A DNA stretch of 64,000 nt from Magnolia sinica (Eukaryota; Streptophyta; Magnoliopsida; Magnoliales; Magnoliaceae), in contig NC_080590.1 of assembly GCF_029962835.1 (NCBI RefSeq), forward strand, positions 70,519,501 through 70,583,500, written 5' to 3'. Positions 1 through 10,893 of the stretch are shown here, piece after piece. A program made the translations under genes and the position numbers. The notes under the pieces were generated by a model. The model ran no database searches, was not told where the DNA came from, and saw only the letters and a program-made list of their open reading frames with translations. How positions within the stretch are numbered: the first letter of the stretch is position 1; each line of letters opens with the position of its first letter.

Positions 1-1040
1 TAAATTTGATGGGCCCACGTGTAATGGGACCCACTTGATGTATGTTATAGATCATGCAAGGGAGGGCCCATAATGCTGGGGTCCCTCCATCATCACGTGT
101 CTCTCTTTCTCTCTCTCTCCCTCTCTATTTTTTTCATTTATTTTTGTGTGATGATATGATTGTGTGGCCCACTTGGATGGACCCCACTTTATGTATGTGT
201 TGTATCCACACCACTCACCATTTGGCGGCCCACCTAAGCAGGGCCCACCTCAATGCACGTGATATGTCCAAACGTCCAGGGATGTCCCTGGACGTCAATT
301 GAAAACACAAATATGAGCTTGATTCATAAGCTTTGGAAGGGCCTTATCCATGTAGGCCCCACCTTGATGTAAGTATTCAATCCACTCCATCCATTCCCTT
401 CCACGGCTCATTTTAGGCGTTGAGCTGAAAAATGATGTTAATCCGATTTTTCTGGTGGGCCATAGCATAGAAAATGTTGATTTTTACTATTAAAAATTAA
501 GTAGGACCCACCTTGAGCTAAATCATACTGGGCATTTGGCTATATAGGCCTCGCATCGCATGGCCTTGGTATGGCCGATAACATTCATGCTTTGCATCAT
601 ATGCTTTGGTACAGCTGATAACATTCATGGACTTACCGCATATTTTCGCATTACTCTGATATTGTACATTTGGCACTCGCTTTACACACACTTTCACCAC
701 CCTCTAAGCTTTCCATAAGCTTATACATGATAGATGCGTGCAGCCGAGCTTCTGGAGTTTCTGTTACTCTCATTATATTGTATTTCCCTATCATACGCAT
801 TGTACTTAAAGTTTTTGATATAGTGGATATGTGTTGTTGTTGTTTTGTGACTTGGTTATGCTTGTGGTTATGCTCCATTACAAAAAAACATCCATACTGA
901 AAATCCTCCTGTAGGATCCCAGGATCGAAATCTGGTGTATGGGCGCTGGGAGCCGAGAATGGGGTACTACGGAGGCTGTCGGCACCGGATTCCACGATCG
1001 AGAATTTTGTGAGCCCGTTTTTCGAGTTTGGGGCGTGACA
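1..1040 (+). repeat. 5' LTR of gypsy element G1 (start outside window)
   Basis: The block matches the downstream LTR: base 1 aligns with base 3613, and both copies end in GGGGCGTGACA (here at 1040). A tRNA primer-binding site follows directly, as expected at the 5' LTR/internal junction. Around position 540 the alignment jumps from about 4122 to about 6385 of the 3' LTR, so this copy lacks roughly 2.26 kb. The rest is very similar, with a few substitutions and small indels, so the insertion is fairly young. The left end and its target duplication lie outside the window. Confidence 0.9.
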
Positions 1041-1045
1041 GAAGT

Positions 1046-1057
1046 TGGTATCAGAGC
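1046..1057 (+). other. Primer-binding site of G1
   Basis: TGGTATCAGAGC is complementary to the 3' end of plant initiator tRNA-Met. It lies 5 bases after the LTR end and marks the start of the internal region on the + strand. Confidence 0.85.
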
Positions 1058-1218
1058 ATAACTTGGGAATACCTGAGATCACATCACATATCTGCTATGA
1101 ACTTAGGGTGGAAAGGTTTCGAGTCCGAATAACTTAGCGATTTTTCGACATAGACCCTTAACGTTTATGCCTTCGAGAATTCTCGGGGATGATAGGCCCT
1201 TGTTCCTTCATGTAGGAC

Positions 1219-2408
1219 GTGATGGGTAGAAAGTCGACCCGAGCGAATCCCGCTCCACCACCTGCGACTCCCACTCCACCACCTGCTACTCCCGCTCTAC
1301 CACCTGCGACTCCCGCTCCACCACTGGATATTCCTGCTTTCCAGCCTGTGGATGCCACTCCTTTACCTAAGACCGGTATGGATCCAATCGTATCTGTGAG
1401 TGCCACCCAGGTGCAGCAGATGCTTCAGGTGATGACCGCTATTCTTCAGGGGCAGAGCAGACGTCCCACTGTTACACCAGCCGAGGCTGAGCAGGACCGT
1501 GCAAGCGCCCTTCTCAAGGACTTCCGACAGTACGATTCTCTGCGTTTCCGGGGCGAGCCTGACCCTACTGCAGCAGAGATATGGTGCTTTAAAGTGGAGA
1601 AGATATTTGACACCATGAGATGTACTACCCAGCAGTGAGTCCCATTAGCTGTATTCCTTCTCCAGGGTGAGGCTCAGCATTGGTGGGCATCTGTCGCCCG
1701 ATCGGTAGTGGCTAATTTTGAGTGGACCTGGGAGAACTTTGTAGACCGGTTTAACCGAAAGTTCTTTCCCGAGCATGTGCGCCAGCAGCGCGCATTAGAG
1801 TTTGAGACTCTGGTCCAGGAAGACATGACTGTGTCCTAGTATAAGGCACGTTTCGTCGCACTATCGAGATTCGTGACATACCTTGTTAATGATGAGGGGC
1901 GGAAGGCCCGCCGTTTTGAGAACGGCTTGTGTCCTGCCCTCAGAGTCATGTGATCGGACACATGCTTCCGACTTTTGAGCAGATTGTGAAGAGGGCTCGG
2001 ATCTACGAGTCAAATTGGGCCAGAGCCCGTGACCTGAGGGGAGATCAGAAGAGGAAGGAGCCCTCCAGTAGCCCCCAGCCACAGCAGCATCGTTTACAAC
2101 AACGACGCACGACCCGCCTAGCATTTCAAGCCCCAGCAGTACCCCCAGCACCACCTTCGGGACCGTTTGCAGGTACCTGTTTTAGATGTGGTAGGACAGG
2201 ACATCGTGTGCATGAGTGTCCCCATCCTCAACAGCAACAGTCGAGGGCACCGCATCCACCTTCGCGACAGCCACTACAGCATAAGCAGCTGAGGGCACCA
2301 TATCAGCCTCCACGACAGCCCCCACAGCAACAGCAGCGACCGCAGCACCAGCCTCCGGGACCTCCCCCGCAGCAGCAGAGACCTCAGAGGGGACCTGCAC
2401 CTCCCTAG
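1219..2408 (+). pseudogene. gag pseudogene of Ty3/gypsy element G1
   Basis: The start (ATG at 1219, or 1222) opens a proline/threonine-rich N-terminus with repeated PPPATP units. A retrotransposon gag domain follows, visible as LRFRGEPDP, FKVEKIF, then GEAQHWWAS and FNRKFFPEHVRQQ in the continuing frame. A zinc knuckle CFRCGRTGHRVHEC lies near 2179-2220, followed by a Gln/Pro-rich tail. The frame is broken by stops near 1636 and 1837 and a frameshift near 1930. The order is that of Tekay/Del-type chromovirus gag. Protease, reverse transcriptase and integrase are absent: the sequence passes to a polypurine tract within about 300 bases. Confidence 0.85.
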
Positions 2409-2606
2409 CAGGCCCAGAGCAGATTTTATGCTGCCCAGCAGGACCCTCAGTCATCAGGAGCAGTCGTCGACGATTCGCGTGACTTGGCCCCTACATCGTC
2501 TTCCTAGATTGTTCATGAATGAGGCGTCTTGGGAATTAGAGCTTGAGATTTGTGAGCGTTATCCCTATCCCTTAGATGTTTGATTATGTTGGTATGTTGT
2601 GTTCTG

Positions 2607-2639
<33 letters not shown>

Positions 2640-2729
2640 CGGTGTGGTTTCCCTCTCTTGGTAAGCTCTGTATTGGTCATGTTATGATTTAAATTTTGAG
2701 GACAAAATTTCTTATTAGGTGGGGAGAGC
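2409..2729 (+). other. Collapsed pol region, AT microsatellite and polypurine tract of G1
   Basis: No pol domain is present. A (TA)n microsatellite occupies about 2608-2638. The segment near 2690-2729 reads gaggacaaaatttc...aggtggggagagc, the usual tail of Tekay/Del pol followed by the polypurine tract. The tract abuts the 3' LTR at 2730. The element therefore keeps replication signals but has lost its enzyme genes. Confidence 0.7.
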
Positions 2730-4440
2730 TGTAAGACCGGTATCCTAGTTTGTACTGTTCCGTTGAATCATGTGATCCTTCCTGTCCAATTCCGGCAACC
2801 TGCGACCGATAATCAACGTTTGCGCACAACCCTAAGTCGTATCCCGTAGATTTGAGTTGGCTTAACCGAGACTTGTACCATTGCGACCACACCGTCACCG
2901 CGGTTCCAACACCGCGACTCACGCACCGATGCGATACCCTGGCCGAAAGATGTGGGCTGGCGTTCATTTCGAAGAAAACGCCGCGCGTTTGCAATCCCAA
3001 GAGAATCTCTACAACATGTCAAATCAATCCCATCCATCACCTCATGTCAAGTACAAGAGCACCCATGCTTTCTTTCTCCACAAGTTAAGCAACCACCAAA
3101 GTCAACCAATCCATCACCTCACCCATCACTCACCTCACATCACCCATCACTCTCTCTCCTTACAACCCCTTCTCTCTCTCTTTCTCAACACTCTATCCCA
3201 AGCAAGCAAAAAAAACCCACGTCCAAGCCTTCCCATGGAGAGAAAAAAATGATTTTTGGTGGCCCACCTTTCCATCCCAAAATTCCTTCATCTAAGCCAT
3301 CCACTTCTCATCTCCCTCCATCCAAGTGAAGCACAAGGAGATCGGCTTTCCAACGGACCAAGAAGATCGACGGTGGGTGCTTCTATAGGCTAGATTTTTC
3401 ATGTTCTTATGATGGGCTAAGTGAGGCCTACCGATCAATGGTATGGATCTCACTTTGGACCCTAAGTGTGGCCGATGGCCCACCTTGATACTCATGATCA
3501 TTCCATGATGGGGCCCTTTCCCATGGACCCCATCACGATGTTTGTTTTCTTGCATAAATAGGGTCATCTAGACCTTTCATTTTGGTGGAGAAAGGATCTC
3601 CACCGTTGATTTTAAATTTGATGGGCCCACGTGTAATGGGACCCACTTGATGTATGTTATAGATCATGCAAGGGAGGGCCCATAATGCCGGGGTCCCTCC
3701 ATCATCACGTGTCTCTCTTTCTCTCTCTCTCTCTATTTTTTTTATTTTTGTGTGATGATATGATTGTGTGGCCCACTTGGATGGACCCCACTTTATGTAT
3801 GTGTTGTATCCACACCACTCACCATTTGGCGGCCCACCTAAGCAGGGCCCACCTCAATGCACGTGATATGTCCAGACGTCCTTGGACGTCAATTGAAAAC
3901 ACAAATATGAGCTTGATTCATAAGCTTTGGAAGGGCCTTATTCATGTAGGCCCCACCTTGATGTAAGTATTCAATCCACTCCGTCCATTCCCTTCCACGG
4001 CTCATTTTAGGCGTTGAGCTGAAAAATGATGTTAATCCGATTTTTATGGTGGGCCATAGCATAGAAAATGTTGATTTTTACTGTTAAAAATCGAGTAGGA
4101 CCCACCTTAAGCTAAATCATACTAGATATTGGACTCCTTTGGACGGTATCGGGCCATGGAATCCAGTGGCTTGGGTGGATTCAGCTTAAGCGGGCCCCAT
4201 ATATGGAAAACCGTGAAAAATCACGATTTCAAAAAAAAATTGCAACAGCAGCATTACTGCTGCTGCTGTGTCAGAGGCGTAGGCAGCACCTGCTGCGTAT
4301 GGGCGGATGGGCCAGGGGTCACAACCCCACATGTGGGCCCCTCCATGATGTTTGTTTGTCATCCAACCCATTCATTATGTGGGCCCCTTCCTGAAGTAGG
4401 CCCCACCCAAATATCAGCCCCATCTAAGGCTAAGGCGGCC

Positions 4441-5160
4441 CACATCATAATAAACAGTGGGGTTGAACCCTCTACCATTGAAACCCATTTCTGGGTTCAC
4501 AGAAATTTTGGATCAAAATGAAATTTGTTTTTACACTTCATCCAGGTCTGCGTGACCTTATGAATGGATTGTATGGCTTATAAGCATTATGGTGGGCCCC
4601 ACGTGGGACCCACAGTGATGTATGTATTTTATTCACACCGTCCCCAGCACAGGACGGTGGAACCCACCCTGTGTATGTGTTCTCTCCACGTCGTCCACAG
4701 CAGTGGACGGTGAACTCCACAGTGATTTATGTGTTTTATGACGGTGGGACCCACTGTAATGTACGTGTTCTATCCACGCCATCCAACCGTCAATCAGGTG
4801 GGCCACACAACAGGAAACAGTGATGATTGAACGCCAGCCGTTGAAACCCTTTTTGGGTTGCTACACAAGTTTTGGGTCATCATGAAATTTGTTTTTCCTT
4901 TTCATTCAGGTTACTGTGACCTTATCAACAGGTTGGATGGAAAACAAACGTTATGGTGGGCCCCACGTGGGACCCACAATGATGTATGTGCTTTATTCAC
5001 ACCGTCCACCATGGACAGTGGAATCCCACCATGGTGTGTGTGTTTTCACCACACCGTCCAGGGCTAAACGGTGGGACCTCAATGATGCATGTGTTCACTC
5101 CATGTCGTCCATTTATATGGGACCCACCATGATGCATGTGCTGCATCGAACCTATCCATC
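4441..5160 (+). repeat. Diverged ~360-bp tandem duplication inside the G1 LTR
   Basis: Two consecutive blocks share the same order: tgaaatttgttttt, then a 'gtgacctta' stretch, then atggtgggccccacgtggga, then gatgtatgt...ttattcacaccgtcc. They start near 4518 and 4880, a period of about 362 bp. Each contains the palindrome GTGGGCCCCAC. The copies have diverged, so the duplication predates this insertion. Confidence 0.65.
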
Positions 5161-5209
5161 CATTTTAAAAGCTCATTTTATGGTTTGAGACTAAAAATAA
5201 GATAGATCT

Positions 5210-5475
5210 ATAGTTCAAATGGACCCCACCTTGGTATACATAAGGCCCATGTGATTAGGCCCATTCGATGTATTTGTGGCCGTTGTTGAGGCCCACCTTG
5301 ATATGAATATAAGGCCCATGTTATAAGGCCCATTTTGATGTATTCAAGGCCCATGGGTTATGGCCCATTGCAATGTACATAAGGCCTGTTGGTGAGGCCC
5401 ATTAATGCGGCCCATTTAATGTATCTAAGGCCCATGGGTTGAGGCCTAATGGGTTGTCCTTAGGGTCCATTGTAA
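5210..5475 (+). repeat. Iterated GGCCCA array in the G1 LTR
   Basis: About a dozen GGCCCA/GGCCCR words occur in 260 bases, separated by 10-30 bases and often followed by a tgatgtat-like spacer. A matching array lies in solo LTR D at about 45670-45840. TGGGCC/GGCCCA is the plant site-II type core bound by TCP factors, so the array could be regulatory; that is inference. Confidence 0.6.
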
Positions 5476-6935
5476 TGCGTGACTTCTCCATGGTTTATGG
5501 CAAGCTATGCCTTGGGAGCAATGTTGGTTTGACGTCCACATTGCAAGTATAATATTGGTTAAATGTCCGCATTACGACTCTCCCTAGGGCCCATTGATAG
5601 GCTGTACTTGTTGTGTGTAGGCCATCTAGGCTCATCTGCATTGTAAGGATAACTCATCACCTTATAATATGCTTATTATAACTCCATGATTCATGCCCAT
5701 ACGCATCATATGTATGCTTGATATAAGGAATGTTTGATCATAGCATAAGTCGTTGGGCTGAGACATTTATGGGACTCTTTTTATACGGAGTGCCCCACAT
5801 GATCGCGTGGTATACGCAGGATTGCTGCATGACTGACAGTGTGACTCATGCATTTCGCATTGTGTGTCGTGATCACTACACGCCCTAGCGACATTAAGGT
5901 CATGGCTCCATAGACACATCGTGGATGGCCGTATCGGATACCGGAAATGCTTGGTTCTAGCACTGTGGGCACTTAGGATGTCCTTGGGTGAAAGTCTCAG
6001 TACCTTTTTAGTACCAGGAGATGCTCCAACGTCTAGACCGAGTGGATACACGAGCGCCCGAGTGCCGAATACTAGTAGGCCGCGTCTCCCACTGTGTCGT
6101 GGTCGGTTGGAAGGGGGTGTAGCCTTATCCGCCAGAGTGAGGGGAATATAAGCTAGGCTGAGTTTGACCAGCTCGCAAATGAGTCCGCTATCGACGAGCC
6201 GAGTAGGTAGTGGCAGACTACTGGTCAGGCGGATAGTGTGGTCTCTTCTACTTGCTTGACTGTGCAGCTAGGGAGGAGGCAGTCATTATGAGGTGTATTA
6301 GACCCCGGTGATATTCAGAGAGGAACTGTATTGATATGTGTACTTGATGAGTACTAGCACGCTTGCTTTGCATCTTGCATATGACATTTGGCTACATAGG
6401 CCTCGCATCGCATGGCCTTGGTATGGTCGATAGCATTCATGCCTTGTATCATATAGCTTTGGTATAGCTGATAGCATTCATGGACTTACCACATATTTCC
6501 ACATTACTCTGATATTGTACATTTGACACTCGTCTTACATACACTTTCACCACCCTTTAAGCTTTCCATAAGCTTATGCATGATAGATGCGTGCAGGTGG
6601 CGTTAGGCTGCAGCAGCGTTGAGCTTGGAGCGTGCAGTCGAGCTTCTGGAGTTTCTGTTACTCTCATTATATTGTATTTCCCTATCATACGCATTGTACT
6701 TAAAGTTTTTGATATAGTGGATATGTGTTGTTGTTGTTTTGTGACTTGGTTATGCTTGTGGTTATGCTCCATTACAAAAAAAAATCCATACTGAAAATCC
6801 TCCTTGTAGGATTCCAGGATCGGAATCTGGCGTATAGGCGCTGGGAGCCGAGAATGGGGTACTACGGAGGCTATCGGCACCAGATTCGGCGATCGAAAAT
6901 TTTGTGAGCCCGTTTTCTGAGTTTGGGGCGTGACA

Positions 6936-7314
6936 TGGTGACTCTAGTCAAATATAACACCCTCACCACCTTTAACAAAATCCCTCGAACGAGGCAACTA
7001 GTGGAAATAAGAGAGTTAGGGCCTATTTGTTAATGCTAAATTTTTGTAGTTAACGCAGAATTTCGAAAATATTCCATGTTTAGTGGTGTTTGTTAATGCA
7101 TAAGAAGGAAAGCGCTCCACGATTTTCTGTTGAAAATTTTCCGTGATTGGAGTCCTTTACGTTGAATATTTTCCATGATGGGAGTCTAGCTTAATGGGGA
7201 ATGGAGAATGCGCTCTGTGATTATTATTTTTTTAATCCAAAATTATCCTTTGCGAGAGAGATTTTCTCCCTTGCGTTATACACATCCCAACTTTTAACAT
7301 GAAGCACTTCTCTG
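6936..7314. other. Intergenic DNA, no gene seen
   Basis: This follows the G1 element. It is AT-rich, with no convincing reading frame on either strand. Short repeated phrases such as ttttccgtgattggagtc and ttttccatgatgggagtc (about 7135-7185) suggest an old repeat. Confidence 0.4.
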
Positions 7315-7738
7315 AGCCCACCATGATATATGTGTTTCATCCATTCCATTCATCCATTTTTAAAGATCATTTTAGGGCTTGACACCAAAAATGAGAGGAA
7401 TATAAATCTCAAGTGGACCACACCATAGGAAAACAATAGTGACTAGATATCCACCGTTAAAATTCTCCTAAGGCCCAATGTACTTTTTATTTGACATCCA
7501 ATCTATTGATTAGGTCATATAGACCCAGATGAATGGAAAAAACAAAGATCAACTTGATCCAAAACTTTTATGGCCCCTAAAAAGTTTTTAATGGTCGACG
7601 TTCATTTAACACTGTTTTCTTGTAATGTGGTCCACTTGAGATTGGGATATACCTCATTTTTGGTCTCATACCATAAAATGATCTAGAAACATAGATGGAT
7701 GGCATGGATGAAACACATACATCATGGTGGGGCCCACA
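7315..7738. mobile_element. Fold-back MITE (copy 1)
   Basis: The left arm (cccaccatgatatatgtgtt, then aaagatcattttagggc) recurs in inverted order on the right (atgatctagaaac, then acatacatcatggtgggg). The whole segment is therefore an imperfect hairpin of about 420 bp. There is no coding capacity. The same family recurs at 7801-8335, 9363-9826, inside the hAT element (24412-26980) and as related sequence in the G1 and D LTRs. Superfamily not assigned. Confidence 0.6.
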
Positions 7739-7800
7739 CATACATCATGGTGGATGAAACAACTACATCTGTTTCCGCGGACGCGGATTGGATATCGAGA

Positions 7801-8335
7801 TGTTGAGTAGTGAGACTCGCTACTGAAGTGACGTCACCAAGTTATGTGGCCCCATCATGATGTATGTTTTGTATCCATGTCGTCCATCCATTTAGAAATA
7901 TAATTTTAGGTAAAGATGCAAGGAATGAGTCAAATCCAAAGCTCCAGTGGACTTCACCGCAAAAAACAGTGGGGAGAGTGACGTCCACCATTAAAAACTT
8001 AAATAGGCCACAAAAGTTTTTGATCAAGCTGATATTTGTTTTCTTCATGTCTGTGTTAACTTGTGAGCAGGTTGGATTTCAAATAAAAATCACGGTAAGC
8101 ATTAGGAAGGTTTCAACGGTATGCATCAATCTCCCCACTATTTATTTATTTATTTATTTTTTTTTTTGTGGTGGGTCAACTACATATTTGGATCTGCCTC
8201 ATCCTTTAACTCATTCCCTAAAACTAAATCTCCAAGCAAATGAACGGTGTAGATAAAGCACATACATCATAGTGGGGCCCACAAAACTTGGTGACATCAC
8301 TTCGGTAGCGAATCTCGCTATTCAACTTGTCGGTA
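7801..8335. mobile_element. Fold-back MITE with ~48-bp terminal inverted repeats (copy 2)
   Basis: The left end near 7801-7842 (gagtagtgagactcgctact, then gaagtgacgtcaccaagtt) is the reverse complement, with few mismatches, of the right end near 8285-8330 (aacttggtgacatcacttcg, then gtagcgaatctcgctattca). Inside lies the shared fold-back core. A related copy with the same gaagtgac / gtcacttcag ends lies at about 25064-25550. No transposase is encoded. Confidence 0.7.
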
Positions 8336-8395
8336 GCTAATCCATGTATATGTAGAATGCGGATGAGCTGGTATACCTCACGCCAGCTATATAGC

Positions 8396-8545
8396 TATTG
8401 TATTGACCTCAGAAAGTTCTGTGGCTCCAATCATGAGGTATGTGTTATATCCAAACCGTCCATTCATTTGGCGAGCTCATATTAAGGCTTGAGATGAAAA
8501 ATAAGATATGGAACTATCAAGGTGGGTCTTATTTGAAGGTTTTGT
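8396..8545. mobile_element. Fragment of the fold-back MITE family
   Basis: It contains the left-arm phrases of the family (atgaggtatgtgttatatcc, aaccgtccattcatttgg, aaggcttgagatgaaaaata) but no inverted right arm before the sequence becomes unrelated AT-rich DNA. Best read as a truncated copy. Confidence 0.5.
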
Positions 8546-9362
8546 TGCTACTGGTGCTCAACGCTACACACGACACATAGTGAGAATCTTCCCGCTAAGA
8601 GGAATTGAGTGCCTTATGAATAATGATATTTTAGTTTTCTATTAAGTATTTTAGTTTATTTGAAATACTAATTTTATTTTCATTTAATAAAAAATAATTT
8701 CTTTATAATGTAAAACATTTCCAAATGGGAAATAGGGGCAAATGTGTCAAATTAACATATTTCAGACATTTAAAATGTTTGTTAACAAACAGGTTGTTTC
8801 AATTTCAATACTTAATTTTCAGACTTCAATCATAATTATCAAACAAGTATTTTGACTTCTGATTTTAAATTCAGGCTTAAGATTTCAAATTCCCTCTGTA
8901 GACTGGAGATTTAACAAAGGGGGCCTTAATCTCCCATACTCTCAGAAAATCCGCTCCTCTAACGTCCACACTGCCATTAAAAACTTCCAAAAGTCTACTA
9001 CATGTTTTTTTTTACCTTCCAACATGTTGATAGTTGTACAGAAATGAAAAAAAATAAAATCAGCTTGATCAAAAACATATTGGTACATAAAATGTTTTTT
9101 AATAGTCCTGTAATGGGGTCCACCTGAAATTTACCTGTTTCATTTTTGAAAGCATGTGATAAAATAACCTGAAAAAAAAAAAAGAAAAAAAAAAGACAAC
9201 CTGAATATGCATTTCATTTCATACATTAAGGTGGGCCCTATATATAATTGGTGTCGCACCGACATCGCTGGTTCCAGAGTCGCAGCCAAGTGGCACTGGA
9301 CGCAGTCTGATGTCCTCTGCGGGATTAGCTCTCTACTACGCGTCACCGCGTGAGCACCGGAC
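8546..9362. other. AT-rich intergenic DNA with another MITE arm
   Basis: No gene is supported. Around 8940-9240 there are phrases of the fold-back family (taacgtccacactgccatta, aatggggtccacctgaaatt, aggtgggccctatatataat), so this is probably one more decayed copy. Poly-A runs lie near 9170-9195. Confidence 0.4.
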
Positions 9363-9826
9363 GCGGATTGCGTCCTACCTAATCCGTCCAGGCAGGGCTA
9401 TGCAGGCCACCTTGATGTAAGCGTTTTATCTACACCATTCATCGCTTTTTTAAAGATCATTTTAATGTTTTGATCCTAAAAGTGAGCAGGTCCAATGACA
9501 CTTACCGTTGAAACTTTTCTAAGTGCCACCGTATTTTTTTTTTTTTAAACCATCCAACGGTCATGTCGATACGAATGAAGTGAAAAAACAAATATCAGCT
9601 TGATCCGAAACTTCTCCGGCTCTTAATAAATTTTTAATGGTGTATGTTCAATCCCTACTTGGTGGTTCACTTAAGCATTGGACTTGTCTTATGTTTTGGT
9701 TAATGTATTAAAATGAAACCAGGAAAATGATGAACGGCGTGGATAAAACACTTACATCATGGTGGCCCCACAGAGCCCTGCCCGGACGGTAATCCGGGCG
9801 GGGGTAGGACGCAATCCGCGTTCGTT
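9363..9826. mobile_element. MITE with inverted ends ACGCGGATTGCGTCCTAC (copy 3)
   Basis: The left end acgcggattgcgtcctac followed by ...caggcagggct is inverted at the right as agccctgcccgg...gtaggacgcaatccgcgt. The core is the same fold-back family (accttgatgtaagcgtttta...gatcattttaat). No clear target duplication flanks it. The phrase gacgcggattg also occurs at 7780, suggesting repeated insertion near such sites or shared outer ends. Confidence 0.6.
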
Positions 9827-10248
9827 AGCTCCGGGTTGGTTTCAATTTTAACGTGTTTCCTTTTTCTGGAGCTGACCGAAGAGAAATTCTGGTACAAGTC
9901 GGTAGAGCTAAAGTATGGTAGACGCAAGAACGACCTAGCTAGTTTCTCTACTTTGTATCTTAAATGGTTTGAAATACACGTTTTCTGAGGATGATCATAG
10001 CCATCTAATCATATTTTCAAAAATTAACGGCACACTATTAATAATTCTAATATATTGATGGCTAGGATTGTCTAGTACGTGTTAATTTTGAAAATTCTTC
10101 AATCCATAATAGGAAAAGATTGATGGACAGTCTGGATTGATAAATAATCTGGTCCCATATAATAATATACAGAGACGGCTCTACGATATTCCACTTGTGC
10201 CGCTTCTACTGTCCTACTATATCTTTTAAACCAGAAATTGCTCGGAAA

Positions 10249-10288
<40 letters not shown>
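10249..10288. repeat. (TA)n microsatellite upstream of the PQT3-like gene
   Basis: A run of about 20 TA units lies about 600 bases before the start codon. It could supply TATA-like sequence, but its repeat nature makes that uncertain. Confidence 0.8.
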
Positions 10289-10291
<3 letters not shown>

Positions 10292-10354
10292 GTTCTCTGT
10301 TTTACTCTCACGGAAACTTCTCCACCGGGCGATTGCTATCTTCCTCGACTGAGA

Positions 10355-10369
10355 AAACCCTAACCCTAG
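10355..10369 (+). promoter_or_regulatory. Telo-box (AAACCCTAACCCTAG) in the 5' region of the PQT3-like gene
   Basis: AAACCCTAA followed by CCCTAG matches the plant telo-box, common near the transcription start of broadly expressed and growth-linked genes. It lies about 530 bases before the start codon, after the TA repeat. Its role here is inferred. Confidence 0.55.
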
Positions 10370-10824
10370 TTTTTGTTTTTTACCCTCTTGCTTTTCTAAT
10401 CATTCTAGGGCTTCAAATTCCCCCAAGATCCGTTTTCTATTATCAATTTTCGATAAGGTCTTCAGCTTTTATCGACAAGAGACCGTTCTTTCTCATTGGA
10501 AGACCGTCTGATCTCATCAAATCCTCTCTTCTATTTTCAAGAGAAGGCCATCTTTCAAAGCAGAGGGAGATTATACACTTGTTGCGAGAATCCTGTGGCA
10601 ATTGGTGGGGTTTGACCTTCTGAACGGTTCTGTTTTTCTCTTCGTCCTGTCGGGGTTCAAAAAGTATTCGAATTATTGAAGTTTTTGAAAGGAAAGGAAA
10701 AAAGAACGCAAGGAGAAAAAAAGAATTGCTTGTACTCAATTATCTAGAATTTTCTGATTTACTTGTTTTCTTTATTTATTTGTAGACAAATACACACAAT
10801 TTTGTATATTTGTTTCCGAGCAGA

Positions 10825-10828
<4 letters not shown>

Positions 10829-10890
<62 letters not shown>
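10829..10890 (+). repeat. (GA)n microsatellite abutting the start codon
   Basis: About 31 GA units run directly into the ATG at 10891, so they lie in the 5' leader. GA/CT tracts in plant leaders are often bound by GAGA-binding BPC proteins. Length variation here would change the leader, not the protein. Confidence 0.85.

Positions 10891-10893
<3 letters not shown>

Larger units (their letters stand above)
2730..6935 (+). repeat. 3' LTR of gypsy element G1 (4.2 kb)
   Basis: It begins TGTAAGACCGG right after the polypurine tract and ends GGGGCGTGACA, and its ends match solo LTR D. It contains a CT-rich leader (about 3100-3200), a segment shared with the 5' LTR (3613-4122), a block of fold-back and GTGGGCCCCAC repeats (4200-5160), iterated GGCCCA motifs (5220-5470) and a conserved 3' part (6385-6935). 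No long reading frame looks real. The size is large for an LTR but matches D (4063 bp). The bases just after the end are tggtg; the left partner of the target duplication is outside the window. Confidence 0.88.

Noticed and set aside
54-302. Small + frame in the G1 LTR, repeated at 3685-3966
   Set aside because: Conserved only because the two LTRs are copies of each other. No domain, and indels between the copies shift the frame.
10099-10340. Frames with Ile-Tyr runs
   Set aside because: They are translations of the (TA)n tract upstream of the PQT3-like gene.
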